Below are positions 8,947 through 17,960 of a stretch of DNA of 64,000 nt, one piece after another. The DNA is from UBA6522 sp965205045 (GTDB lineage: Bacteria > Pseudomonadota > Gammaproteobacteria > Steroidobacterales > Rariloculaceae). The position numbers and the translations under genes were made by a program. Numbering within the stretch: the stretch's first letter is position 1; each line of letters opens with the position of its first letter. The DNA lies in the NCBI GenBank assembly GCA_965205045.1, contig OZ242031.1, positions 4,154,001 to 4,218,000 on the forward strand, written 5' to 3'. The notes beneath the pieces are model-generated. The model searched no databases, was not told the DNA's origin, and saw only the letters and a list, made by a program, of their open reading frames with translations.

Positions 8947-9264
8947 CTACGGCCCCCGGGACAGGAAGGCGGCGACGGCCTGCGAGACCAGCGAACCCAG
9001 GCTGCGGCCCGTGCGTTGCGCCCGCGCCCGCAATTGCTCGACCAGGGGCCGCGGAATGCGCACGGTGATGGGCTGCATGATTTGCGCATCGGCCACGGGA
9101 CCGTCCATGTCGGCGGCGGCGCGCACGTAGCGGCGCGCCTGAACGATCGAGAGCGCGTGACGCTCGGCCAGCCGCCGAACCGCCTCGGCGGCGCCGTGGC
9201 GTTGGCGCAGTTCGAACGCGGCGTTGAGCCGTTCGGCGCGTTGCTGGCGTGTTGCGCGGGCCAT
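8947..9264 (-). CDS. Helix-turn-helix / ribbon-helix-helix protein of the recombinase element
   Basis: A 105-residue basic protein. The N-terminal half (AAEAVRRLAERHALSIVQARRYVR, about residues 24-48) looks like a helix-turn-helix. The C-terminal third (ITVRIPRPLVEQLRARAQRTGRS, from about residue 66) has the strand-helix-helix pattern of CopG/Arc-type regulators. It is the first gene of the element's operon. A 7-base inverted repeat lies immediately upstream of its start codon, so autoregulation is likely. A role in assisting the recombinase is inferred from the arrangement. Confidence 0.7.
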   Translation of the reverse strand: MARATRQQRAERLNAAFELRQRHGAAEAVRRLAERHALSIVQARRYVRAAADMDGPVADAQIMQPITVRIPRPLVEQLRARAQRTGRSLGSLVSQAVAAFLSRGP

Positions 9265-9267
9265 GAG

Positions 9268-9291
9268 TCATATAATAACGCTCCTATATGA
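9268..9291. promoter_or_regulatory. Inverted repeat upstream of the RHH gene, probable operator
   Basis: TCATATA (9268-9274) and TATATGA (9285-9291) form a perfect 7-base inverted repeat with a 10-base spacer, 3 bases upstream of the ATG at 9264. Ribbon-helix-helix proteins typically bind such sites. The region is also the only AT-rich segment of the element, so it probably overlaps the promoter. Confidence 0.5.
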
Positions 9292-9375
9292 TCGGCCTCA
9301 ACCCCGTGGGGTCCTCGATGGACGGGCGATCTGTCGCTCCAGAGCCAACATCGCTTTTGGTTCCACGTTGTTACC

Positions 9376-10479
9376 AACACTTACTTCGAGGGCGGCGCCG
9401 CGAAACAGCCGCTGGCGCGGCACGGGCATTCCAAGGAGAAGCGCAGCGACCGTCCGCTGCTCACGCTCGGCCTGGTGCTGGACGGTTCGGGCTTCGTGAG
9501 CCGTTCGCGGGTGTTCGCCGGCAACGTGCGCGAGCACACCGCCCCGCAAGGCATGCTGGAGGGCCCGGACGCGCCGGCCGACGCCCTGGTGGTCATGGAC
9601 CGGGGCATCGCCACCGAGGCGCAGGTCGCCTGGTTGCGCGAATCCGGGTACCGCTATCCGGTCGTCAGCCGCAAGCGCAAGCGCGAGTTCGACGCCGCAG
9701 CCGCCGTGCCCCTCGCCACCGCCTCGGGGCACACGCTGCACCTGGACCGAAGGGTGTGCGAGGACACCGCGGAAGTGCGCCTGAACTGCTACTCCGAGGA
9801 ACGCGCGCGGAAGGAGCGCGCCATGGTCGGGCGGCTGTGCGCCCGCTACGAGGCGGCGTTGACGAAGCTCGCCGAGGGCCTGTCCAAACCCCGCGCGCGG
9901 CGCAAGCCCGGGCAGACCGACGAACGCATCGGACGGCTCAAGGCCAAACACCGGCGCGTGGCCGGGTACTACCAGCTCGACCTGACCGTCAAGGGCGGCC
10001 GCGTCGCCTCCGTCGCCTTCACCCGCGATCCCGCCAAGGGATCCATGGCCGACCTGCCCGGCGTGTACTGCCTGCGGACCAACCTCATGGACTGGGACGC
10101 CGAACGGCTGTGGAAAACCTATGTCACCCTGACGGATCTCGAAGCCGTGTTCCGCTGCCTCAAATCCGAACTCGGACTGCGGCCCATCCACCACCGCGTG
10201 CCCAGGCGCACCGAAGGGCATCTGTTCATCGCCGTGCTCGCCTATCAACTCGTGCGGATCGTTCGCACGCGCCTGCGCGAGAACGGCCTCAACCGGAGCT
10301 GGAGCGCCTTGCGCAACCGCCTCGCTTCGCGATGCCGCGTCACCGCCACCTTCCGTTGCGCCGACGGGCGCACCCTGCACCTGCGAAAGGCCACCGCCCC
10401 GGAACCGCACCAAAAGCCCATTTACGACGCCCTCGGCATCCACCCCGACGCCGGCGGCTTCGTCAAAAAGGTGATCTGA
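9376..10479 (+). pseudogene. IS1634-family transposase, C-terminal part
   Basis: Continues the gene begun at 6456 with NTYFEGGAAKQPLARHGHSK. The second catalytic Asp is in ALVVMDRGIAT and the Glu is in TDLEAVFRCLKSELGLRPIHHR, as in IS1634 transposases. A GKGS/LPGVYCLRTNL block precedes the Glu motif. The first half of the protein is 2.2 kb away, so no normal product can be made unless the serine-recombinase element is removed exactly. A hairpin (GTGCCTTACGG / CCGTAAGACAC, 10514-10547) follows the stop. Confidence 0.85.
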
Positions 10480-10513
10480 ACCGGATCGAAACCGCCGAAA
10501 AACGCCCAATGTA

Positions 10514-10547
10514 GTGCCTTACGGCGAAAATCCAGCCCGTAAGACAC
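10514..10547 (+). terminator. Hairpin after the IS1634 transposase
   Basis: The arms GTGCCTTACGG and CCGTAAGACAC pair over 10 of 11 bases around a 12-base loop, 35 bases after the transposase stop. There is no T-run, so it may be a subterminal structure of the IS and not a true terminator. Confidence 0.3.
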
Positions 10548-10591
10548 TGATTGCACTCACATTACGTTTTGGGTTGGTAAACTTGGGCTAA

Positions 10592-10865
10592 GTTTGCGTA
10601 GCTCCCCCTTGCTAGCCAACAATGCGAAACGGCTGTTGTTGCCGAGCAGCTTCAGCCGCCGGAACTGTCGCTCCGGCGGCCAACCGAGCCACGCGTCCCG
10701 AACGCCCACCTTGAATGCGCCCGCCGTCGACCCCACCAGCGCAAGCCAACTGCCACCGCACACCCTTACATAACGCAACGATTGCCCGAACAGACCCTTG
10801 AACGGCAGACAGCGAAACTCCCACATCAGCGCAACCCAACGGTGGCGCTTCACCGTGTCCCGCAC
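10592..10865 (-). pseudogene. DUF4338 (DruA-like) protein, N-terminal fragment
   Basis: Reads SLRYVRVCGGSWLALVGSTA, then FKVGVRDAWLGWPPERQFRR, then LLGNNSRFALLASKGELRK, and then runs into the IS1634 end. The GGxWLALxG...RDxWxGWxxExxFRRLxLxxNNxRF pattern is the N-terminal half of DUF4338, the domain of Druantia protein DruA and of many IS-associated proteins. About two-thirds of the gene is missing. With no other Druantia genes nearby, it is best read as a remnant. Confidence 0.55.
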
Positions 10866-10971
10866 CGGACAGCGCCTGCGCCGAGGATGCCGCTCAATGC
10901 AGCGTATATGGTGCCTAGTGAATTTGTTATGTTCAAGAATATCAACAACTTAGGAATTCAATCCGTCGAAA

Positions 10972-11763
10972 TCAAGAGAAGAGTATGGTGACCTGCACGA
11001 GGGCGACCAGATTTATGGCTCCATGCATCACCAGCGGTGTGATCAACGACCTGGTGCGGTACCGCGCCAGACCCAGGACGATCCCGTAGACGAATATCGC
11101 CAATAGATGAACGAGGTCATATTGAACATGCATAAGAGTCCAAATTATTGAGGTCAGCAAGATCGTGCCCGTCGCCTTCAGCTTTGTACTCAACCAGCCG
11201 CTGAACAGGAAACCGCGAAACATGAACTCCTCAAACAAAGGGGCTGCAATGATCAGGGCAATCCACAGCAGCGCCAGGCTGGTAGTGGATTGATAGGCAT
11301 TGATCCAGACCGCCGGAATGACTTCCTGCCCGGCCAGCAGCATAATCCCGTCGATTGTGGTGACAACCAGGATGCCGATAGCAAGCCAAGCCATTGCCGA
11401 ACGCCATGGCAGAACTCGCAAACCCAAGTAATTTCGAATGCTAATACCTCGTCGAATTCCTGCAAGGAGGAGGATCAACAAGGTGCAAAGTACGCCGGTT
11501 GTACAGATTGCGACCGCCCATAACTGGCCATTGTTTTCCAGAAGGCTTGCCAATTCTTCCGGTGCCATATCGGGTTGCTCGGCCAGCAAGGGCAAGGCGA
11601 ATATGTACGCGACCAAGCCCTGAATGACAAAATACACTCCCAGGATGAGCGCGCCAAACCCCGTGGTGCCCCAGAATCTCCAAGGCGTCCCAGCTGATGA
11701 TGAACCAGCCGCCGATTCTTCCGATGCGCCGAATTGTCGAGAAACTGTTTCGTTTATGGTCAT
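10972..11763 (-). CDS. CPBP-family intramembrane metalloprotease, possible bacteriocin immunity
   Basis: A 263-residue membrane protein with about seven hydrophobic segments. The CPBP/Abi (CAAX protease) motifs are present: EExxxR at residues 178-183 (FEEFMFRG), a conserved His in WTLMHVQYD (H212) and HGAIN (H247, N251). Family members cleave prenylated or other membrane proteins, and in bacteriocin loci they often act as self-immunity proteins. The exporter and precursor genes lie upstream on the same strand. An IS1182 sits 92 bases upstream of its start and may separate it from its promoter. Immunity is inferred from context. Confidence 0.8.
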   Translation of the reverse strand: MTINETVSRQFGASEESAAGSSSAGTPWRFWGTTGFGALILGVYFVIQGLVAYIFALPLLAEQPDMAPEELASLLENNGQLWAVAICTTGVLCTLLILLLAGIRRGISIRNYLGLRVLPWRSAMAWLAIGILVVTTIDGIMLLAGQEVIPAVWINAYQSTTSLALLWIALIIAAPLFEEFMFRGFLFSGWLSTKLKATGTILLTSIIWTLMHVQYDLVHLLAIFVYGIVLGLARYRTRSLITPLVMHGAINLVALVQVTILFS

Positions 11764-11855
11764 TTCCTCTGAGTATTGCTTGAACAGTCCCTCAGCGACG
11801 ACACAGAATTTACGCTGGATTCTACGCTACTCAGTGCAATCAGGCTACGCCCTAG

Positions 11856-13359
11856 CAGCCCGTGGCAAAAGTCCGCCTGGCGAACTGTGGGGTTGATAAA
11901 ATGCGCTCCCAGGCAAGTGGCACCTGACGAGGACACCGATGGCCCTGGGAAAGCGACCTGAAGGACGGCAAGAGGAGTTGTTCGTGGCCACGGGCGACAT
12001 TCGCCGGTTGAGCCACCCGTTTTACCGGGCTTTGGAGCGGTTGCTTCGGGCGGAAGGATTCGACGCCTTCGCCGAGGAGGCGTGCCGGGCATTTTATGCC
12101 CCGGCCCGTGGCCGTCCGAGTATTCCGCCCGGGGTGTATTTCCGCATGCTTCTGGTCGGATACATGGAAGGCATCGGTTCGGAGCGCGGCATTGCGTGGC
12201 GGTGCGCGGACTCGATCTCGCTGCGCGAGTTTCTCGGTTACGGGTTGTCGAGGAACCCGCCGGATCATTCCAGTGTCTCCAGAACGCGCCGGCGGCTGAG
12301 TCTGGAGGCGCACGAGGCGGTGTTCGCCTGGGTGCTCGAACGGTTGCACGCCTCGGGGTTGCCGGGCGGCAAGACGCTGGGCGTGGATGCCACGACGCTC
12401 GAGGCCAACGCGGCGCTGCGCTCGATCGTGCGCCGCGACGACGGCAGCGGCTACGAGGAATGGCTCGGGGAGTTGGCGCGGGCCTCGGGGATCGAGACGC
12501 CGACGCGGCGGGATCTGGCGAAGCAGGACCGCAAGCGCCCGAAGAAGGGTTCGAACGAGGACTGGGTGCATCCGCACGACCCGGACGCGCGGATCGCGAA
12601 GATGAAGGACGGTCGCATGCGGCTTGCGCACAAGCTGGAGCAGGCCGCGGACATGGACTCCGGGGCGATCGTGGCGGTGACGGTGCAGACGATGGACGGA
12701 GGCGATTGCGCCTCGATGCCGAACACGCTGGAGGAGGCCGAGCGGCAATTGCAGGGCCTTGATGTACAGCCCCGCGAAGCGGTGGCGGACAAGGGGTATC
12801 ACAGCAACGCGACGATGAAGGGGCTGAAGGGGCGCGGGTTGCGCAGTTACGTCAGCGAGCCCAACCGCGGGCGGCGCGGCTGGAAGCGCGACCGGGCGGC
12901 TCAGCAACCGACCTACGCCAACCGCCGCCGGGTCCGCGGGGCGCGCGGCAAGCGGCTTCTGCGCCGACGTGGGGAGAAGCTGGAGCGGGGGTTCGCGCAC
13001 CTGCTGGAGACCGGCGGGCTGCGCCGGGTGGCTGTGCGCGGGCAACGGAACATCCTCAAACGAATGCTGATTCACGCGGCGGCCTTGAACCTGGGACTGC
13101 TCATGCGCCACCGTCATGGGGTCGGTACGCCTCGGAGCCTGCAAGGGCTGGCCGCGGCGTCACTGGCCACTGTCGGGCAGACCGCAACCGCTGTATATCT
13201 GTTCATGTTTCTCCGCATGGGGCGCCTTGCAAGCCTCGTAACGTCGATTTTCGGCCCTACGCCGCCCGCCAACCAAAATTCGCCGCTGCGCACCGCGATC
13301 CAACGCCAGAGTCCCGAAACAACCAACATCCGTTCAAAAGCCATTTCTGCCACGGGCTG
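11856..13359 (+). mobile_element. IS1182-family element with CTAG target duplication
   Basis: Terminal repeats CAGCCCGTGGCA (from 11856) and the inverted TGCCACGGGCTG (ending 13359) are flanked on both sides by CTAG (11852-11855 and 13360-13363), the 4-base duplication expected of this family. The element is 1504 bp with one intact transposase gene. It lies between the CPBP gene and the ABC exporter gene. Confidence 0.85.
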
Positions 13360-13363
13360 CTAG
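11939..13363 (+). CDS. IS1182-family transposase
   Basis: A 474-residue DDE transposase. The N-terminal helical domain ends in SSVSRTRRRLSLEAHEAVF. The catalytic residues are probably D in LGVDATTLEANAAL (about residue 149), D in VADKGYHSN and E in ERGFAHLLETGGLRR, the IS5/IS1182 arrangement. The gene has no stop of its own inside the element: the last codon before the border is TGC, and the TAG stop comes from the CTAG target duplication at 13360-13363. The frame is otherwise intact, so the element may be active. Confidence 0.9.
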   Translation: MALGKRPEGRQEELFVATGDIRRLSHPFYRALERLLRAEGFDAFAEEACRAFYAPARGRPSIPPGVYFRMLLVGYMEGIGSERGIAWRCADSISLREFLGYGLSRNPPDHSSVSRTRRRLSLEAHEAVFAWVLERLHASGLPGGKTLGVDATTLEANAALRSIVRRDDGSGYEEWLGELARASGIETPTRRDLAKQDRKRPKKGSNEDWVHPHDPDARIAKMKDGRMRLAHKLEQAADMDSGAIVAVTVQTMDGGDCASMPNTLEEAERQLQGLDVQPREAVADKGYHSNATMKGLKGRGLRSYVSEPNRGRRGWKRDRAAQQPTYANRRRVRGARGKRLLRRRGEKLERGFAHLLETGGLRRVAVRGQRNILKRMLIHAAALNLGLLMRHRHGVGTPRSLQGLAAASLATVGQTATAVYLFMFLRMGRLASLVTSIFGPTPPANQNSPLRTAIQRQSPETTNIRSKAISATGC

Positions 13364-13450
13364 TCCCAGCGGGAATGAAACTGAACTTGACCGTACACGC
13401 CAGCATAGCCCGAGGAGCGGAATGCCCGGATTGGGCACGTCCGAATCTGT

Positions 13451-13484
13451 GGGAGCCACGGGTGGGCAATTGCGCGTGGCTACC
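13451..13484. repeat. Stem-loop in the gap after the exporter gene
   Basis: GGGAGCCACG (13451-13460) pairs with the CGTGGCTACC region (13475-13484) with one mismatch or bulge. It lies in the 250-base gap between the IS1182 and the end of the ABC exporter gene. It could be a terminator without a U-tract or a dispersed hairpin repeat. Nothing else in the gap is recognisable. Confidence 0.3.
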
Positions 13485-13616
13485 CTGCCGTTATCATTGA
13501 GCGCATGGCGAGGTGGTCTAACTGGCATCTGCATAACTTGCGCAAATCCCGAATCTACTGCCGTGTGTGCCAAGTCTTCGCGGGTACTCCCGCCCCACCA
13601 CGGTGACCAAGTGCCG

Positions 13617-15716
13617 TTACGTCTGCGGTGTCGATCTGGCAAGCTCGGCGGGGAGTTCCCGCTCAAACAACTTTCCGTCGACCAAATCGAATACGCGATC
13701 CGCTCGTGTTAAGAGTTCCGGTCGTTGAGCGACAACAATACGTGTAATTTTCATTTTCGAAATCACCTCGCCGATTAATTTTTCCGTCTGTTCGTCAAGA
13801 TTCGCCGTGCCCTCATCGAGAAACAAAATACCAGGTTCATGGTACAGTGCGCGAGCTAACAGCAAACGCTGGCGTTGACCGCCCGATAGAGCCGCGCCCA
13901 TATCGCCAATCATTGAAAGATACTGCATGGGCATTTGGCTGATCTCGTCATGGACTTGCGCCCGCATAGCGCATTCCACAACTCGTTCCATGTCAACCTT
14001 TGAGTCGAAAAATGAAATGTTGTCCGCAATCGTTCCAGAAAGAAGCTGATCATCCTGCATCACAACGCCGGCGGCCGCCCGCCAGTTGCGTAATCCAAAC
14101 GCCTTAAGTGGCAGGCCGTCTACACGAATATCCCCAGTGGTGGGCCTTAACAGTCCCAGCATAACCTTCAGCAGCGTGGTCTTGCCGCCACCCGAAGGAC
14201 CGGCAACGCCGACGAATTCGCCAGGCTTGATGCATAGAGAGAGCTTCTGAAACACGAACGGATCGTTTTGCGCATATCTAAAGCTGATTTCTTCCAATTC
14301 AATTTGCCCGCTTACCCTCCGAATATCGGATGCGGGGACCTCCAGTCCATCTTCTTTGTCCGCCTGCACAATGTCCGAAAGACGATCCAGATGAAGCCCT
14401 AACATGCGAAACTCAATACCTCTGTTGACCAGCGCTTCCGAGCGCATGGAGAAATTTTGCCGATACGACATAAACGCGAACAACATGCCTACGGTCAAGT
14501 CTCCCGCCAAAATGAACTGGGCTCCGAAGTAGACGATGAGAACGGTTTGAAGGCCGAACAGTAATGTTGAAGCAAACTGATTGCCTATCTATAGCTTACC
14601 ATAGGACACACCAGAATTTATTACATCAGCATAGAGATTGCGCCACGCGTTTTCCCGTTCCGTTTCCCTGCTGAATAGCTTCACGGCGCGTGAAGCGCGT
14701 ATGGTTTCAATAACGTGGGTTTGTTCCTTAGTGCTCTTGGCGATCAGGTCTTCCTGACGGTGGCGCATTAACGGAAACAATACCAGTGAAATGATCAGGT
14801 AAATAACTGTAAGACCAATGGCGATCAGTGCCAGCCGCCAATCGTATACCAACATCAGAATGATCGTCGCTATTGTCATTGCGCCATCAATGAGCGCCGC
14901 TACTACACCTTGAGTCAGGGCTGCTTGGATAGGCTGGATTGATCCCATGCGGGACATGATGTCCCCCACATGGCGTTTCGCGAAAAATTCGGCGGGTAAC
15001 CGCACGAGGTGGCGGAGTAAATTTCCGGCCATTTGAAAGGTCATGGTTTGGCCCAAGAGAAGGATCACCCATGAACGCAACGCATCGGAGATAGCGTTGA
15101 TGACGTAAAGAAAACCGAACCCCAAGGCGAGCAGCAACAGAAAATCCTCGTCGAAGCGCGTAACTGCCTCATCGATCACCAGTTGCAAGTAAAAGGGAGA
15201 GGCCAAAACAAAGAGCTGCATAACCACCGACAATACGAGGATCTGTATGAACGAACGCTTGAGACCCGTAAGCCGGGTCCACAAGCTGTTCAGATTCGTC
15301 TTTTGGTGAGCTTCAATGGGGATAAAGCCTACCGTCGGTACTATCTCAAGCGCCACACCTGTAAAATGATTGGAGAGTTCGGCGGCAGAGAATTCAATAC
15401 GCCCTCGGGCTGGATCGAGTACGATGAACTTTCTCCGTTTGACTTCCTTCAGGACGACGAAGTGATTTAAATCCCAATGAAGAATCGCGGGAAGCGAGAT
15501 ATCCTTAAAGTGCTCTGGATCCAGCCGCAGGGCTCGCGTACCGAACCCCAGTTCGTCTGCCATATTCATCAGATCGCGCAGACCTGCTCCTTTCAGAGAC
15601 AGGCCAAAGCGCTGACGCATGGCATTCAGGTCAATTTTGTGCCCATGAAACTGCGCCACCATGACCATCGAAGCAAGGCCACATTCCGTCGCCTCTGTCT
15701 GCAGGATAGGACGCAT
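13617..15716 (-). pseudogene. C39-peptidase bacteriocin ABC exporter (CvaB/RaxB type), broken by one amber codon
   Basis: Read through one TAG, this is a 699-residue exporter of the CvaB class, which removes double-glycine leaders and exports the mature peptide. The N-terminal C39 peptidase has Q6, C12 (TECGLAS), H85 (DLNHFVVL) and D101 (VLDPARG). Six membrane segments follow, then an ATPase domain with Walker A GPSGGGKTTLL, signature LSGGQRQR and Walker B ILFLDEGTANLDEQ. The in-frame TAG at 14591-14589 lies between SYGKL and IGNQFASTLLFG, at a site where CAG (Gln) would fit. The downstream frame is fully open and conserved. The damage thus looks like one recent nonsense change, or the stop is suppressed. 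Confidence 0.9.
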
Positions 15717-15722
15717 GTAACC

Positions 15723-16277
15723 TCATTTTGCTGTTAATCGCAACAGCATATATGTAATTGGATACAAAGCAAAAACAGCAATCACAAAAACAATGAGAAG
15801 AGCTAACTGATTAGGTATTCCTGGGAACGCCCAAAGAAATATACTCATAAACCCTGGATAGCCATAGTATTCCGTCAAATTGTTAACAAAGGCCAGAAAA
15901 CGCGCTCCTCCAGCTGACCCTACGACGACTATAGTTGAAACTGATGAATGCACCCTTCTGGATACAAGGTCTACTCTTATAGGTTCCTTCATTGAAGACC
16001 ACTCGACTTTGGCGTGTGCACAAAGTCCCGTTTCCCTTATGTATTTTTTCACCATGTTCCGATTTCTCATCGCAAACACTGTTGCGAAGGAAAACACAAA
16101 CAGAAATACGCCATTAATCACTAATAACTTTACCAACAAGAAATCCCCGTTGGAAGCAATTAAGTTCTGATTTATCTCTCTAAATTCGTCGCTAAGGATA
16201 ACTACCATAACGTAAGTGGATACCATATCCAGAAGAGTGCCAACCCACAGCAGCACTAATACAATTACTATAGGCAT
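15723..16277 (-). CDS. Membrane protein of the bacteriocin locus (184 aa)
   Basis: I do not recognise a family. The protein has about four hydrophobic segments (residues 1-28, 45-70, 110-132, 145-180) and a charged cytoplasmic loop around residues 70-105 (KKYIRETGLCAHAKVEW). The ribosome site AGGTGAT sits close before the ATG. It ends 6 bases before the ABC exporter start, so the two are almost certainly co-transcribed. In class II bacteriocin loci a small polytopic protein at this place is often the immunity protein; that role is inference. The base composition is much richer in A+T than the metabolic genes to the right. Confidence 0.75.
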   Translation of the reverse strand: MPIVIVLVLLWVGTLLDMVSTYVMVVILSDEFREINQNLIASNGDFLLVKLLVINGVFLFVFSFATVFAMRNRNMVKKYIRETGLCAHAKVEWSSMKEPIRVDLVSRRVHSSVSTIVVVGSAGGARFLAFVNNLTEYYGYPGFMSIFLWAFPGIPNQLALLIVFVIAVFALYPITYMLLRLTAK

Positions 16278-16439
16278 TCCTAAATCACCTCAGTTTGCAA
16301 CCTGAATTCGGTAGGTCTTTTTTTCGATGAATCGCTCAATTGTCTCCTTCTTCTGCATCTGAACCAAACTAAGCGTAACACAAGTCTTTGTTACTAGACA
16401 TAGCCACTTAAGAGATGCCGTATAGTCTTTGGAGGATGT
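16278..16439. other. Upstream region of the membrane-protein/exporter operon
   Basis: About 160 AT-rich bases ahead of the gene at 15723-16277, bounded on the other side by an IS remnant. It probably held the operon promoter or the junction to the fusion-protein gene. No clear promoter boxes stand out. Confidence 0.3.
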
Positions 16440-16745
16440 GGTTGGGTATTCGCCATTGAGTAAAGCAGGCCTCGAAGGCAGTTAGCAACCTGTCGAGGCC
16501 GCTGTCGTAGAGGTTGTGAGTCGCCAGCCGGCGTGCGAGTTTCCGAACTCTCTCAATGGCCATTCGCTTCCCGGGTCGATCAACTGGTAGCATACCAGCG
16601 TCTTCAACACGTCCATCCAGCGAGTGCCCTGGCGGCTCGGGCGCAGGCGCGGCGCCCAAAAACCGATCCAACTCCAACCGCTCCCACAACGCCAGCGCCA
16701 ACCAGCACGCGCCACATTGGCTCGGTCGGTGTAGGGTAGACGGGC
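16440..16745 (-). pseudogene. IS1634-type transposase remnant
   Basis: Two minus-strand frames together give GACWLALALWERLELDRF, then WAPRLRPSRQGTRWMDVLKT and LVCYQLIDPGSEWPL, and later HNLYDSGLDRLLTAFEACF. This is the N-terminal third of an IS1634-family transposase with at least two frameshifts and internal loss. It is not the same sequence as the IS1634 gene at 6456. It lies directly beside the IS630. Confidence 0.6.
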
Positions 16746-16763
16746 AAACTAGTACACCTTCCA

Positions 16764-17960
16764 CCTGATAGTTTCGGATGTTAAAGTGACCTCTCAATAG
16801 GTGCGGATAACTTATTGAGAGGCAGGGCCATGAAGAAATTGTATGTCATACGTTTAACCTTGAAGGAGCGGGAGCGGTTGCAGTCGCTGGTGCGTACGGG
16901 GCGGGCGGCGGCTTATAAGCGGCGCAACGCGCAGTTGCTGTTATGGGTCGATCAGGGCGAAGCCGGACCGGCGCTGCCGGACCGGGAGGCGGCCGAACGG
17001 TCGGAGGTGACGGTGCGCACGGTGGAGAATGTGCGCCGGCGTTGCGTGCTTCAGGGGTTGGACCGCGTTCTGCAGCGCCGGCCGCGCAGCCGCGAGCGGT
17101 CCCGGGCGCTGGACGGGCAGGCCGAGGCGCTACCGATCGCCATCGCCTGCTCCGAACCGCCCGAAGGCCGCGCCCGGTGGACGTTGCACTTGTTGGCCGA
17201 CGAATTGAAGCGGCGCCGGGTCGTGGCCTCGATCTCGCACGAGACGGTGCGCCAGGTTTTAAAAAAACACCGTCAAACCCTGGCAACGGACCATGTGGTG
17301 CATTCCGCCGAAGCAGGACGCCGCCTTCGTGTGCGCGATGGAGCAGGTGCTGGGCGTGTACACGCGCCCGCACGACCCGGCCCATCCGGTGGTCTGCATG
17401 GACGAGACGACCAAGCAATGCGTCAGGGAGACGCGCGCCCCGCGGCCGCCCGCGCCGGGCCATCCGGCCCGCTGCGACGCCGAATACGAGCGCAACGGCG
17501 TGGCGCATCTGTTGTTGTACTACGCCCCGCTGGAGAACTGGCGCCGCGTGGACGTGAAGGAGGATCACGTGGCCACGACCTGGGCCGGGGGCGTGCGCCG
17601 GCTGGTGGAGGAGGATTTTCCCGAGGCCGGGCGCATCACGCTGGTGATGGACAACCCCGACACCCACGCCGGCGCCTCGCTGTACAAGGCATTCGAACCG
17701 GCGAAGGCGCGCCGGCTGCTGCGCAAGCTCCGGTTCGTGTACACGCCCAAGCACGGCAGTTGGCCGGACATGGCCGAATGCGAGTTCAGCGTGCTGGCCC
17801 GTCAGTGCCTGAACCGCCGTCTGCCCGATATCGACACCGTCATGGTGGAAACGACAGCCTGGGCAACACGCCGCAACGCTCATGGAACCCCCGCCCAATG
17901 GCGATTCACCACCGAGGATGCGCGCATCAAACTGCACAGCCTGTACCCGAAACTATCACA
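16764..17960 (+). mobile_element. IS630-family element
   Basis: The 12-base inverted repeat TGATAGTTTCGG (16766-16777) and CCGAAACTATCA (17947-17958) brackets the transposase gene. The expected TA duplication of IS630 is not obvious at the borders, so limits are approximate. The element separates the fusion-protein gene from the membrane protein/exporter genes of the bacteriocin locus. Confidence 0.75.

Larger units (their letters stand above)
7149..9372 (-). mobile_element. Serine-recombinase mobile element inserted in the IS1634 transposase
   Basis: The borders are fixed by the broken gene. The left flank ends GACCTGACC and the right flank begins ACCAACACTTAC, while the intact family motif needs only one ACC (DLTNTYFEG). 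The ends carry the inverted 14-base repeat CGTGGAACCAAAAG (7153-7166 and, complemented, 9354-9367). The element carries three minus-strand frames: a helix-turn-helix/ribbon-helix-helix protein, a small ORF and a large serine recombinase. It is about 2.2 kb with a 3-base ACC direct repeat at the borders. Confidence 0.8.
2066..10591 (+). mobile_element. IS1634-type element carrying three nested insertions
   Basis: The ends are a perfect 20-base inverted repeat, TTAGCCCAAGTTTACCAACC at 2066-2085 and its complement at 10572-10591. Between them lies an IS1634-family transposase in two parts (6456-7148 and 9376-10479). A second IS (2165-6359) sits in the leader and a serine-recombinase element (7149-9372) sits inside the gene. 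Removing the inserts leaves roughly 2.1 kb, a normal IS1634 length. No 5-6 base target duplication is seen, and the flanks are two different broken genes. The present outline may therefore result from recombination between two IS copies. Confidence 0.6.

Noticed and set aside
10592..10865. Druantia (DruA) defence system
   Set aside because: Only an N-terminal fragment of a DUF4338 protein is present, with no DruB-E genes, and DUF4338 is common near transposons.
13334..13666. 110-codon minus-strand frame after the exporter gene
   Set aside because: It spans the IS1182 border and has no recognisable domain; it is likely chance.
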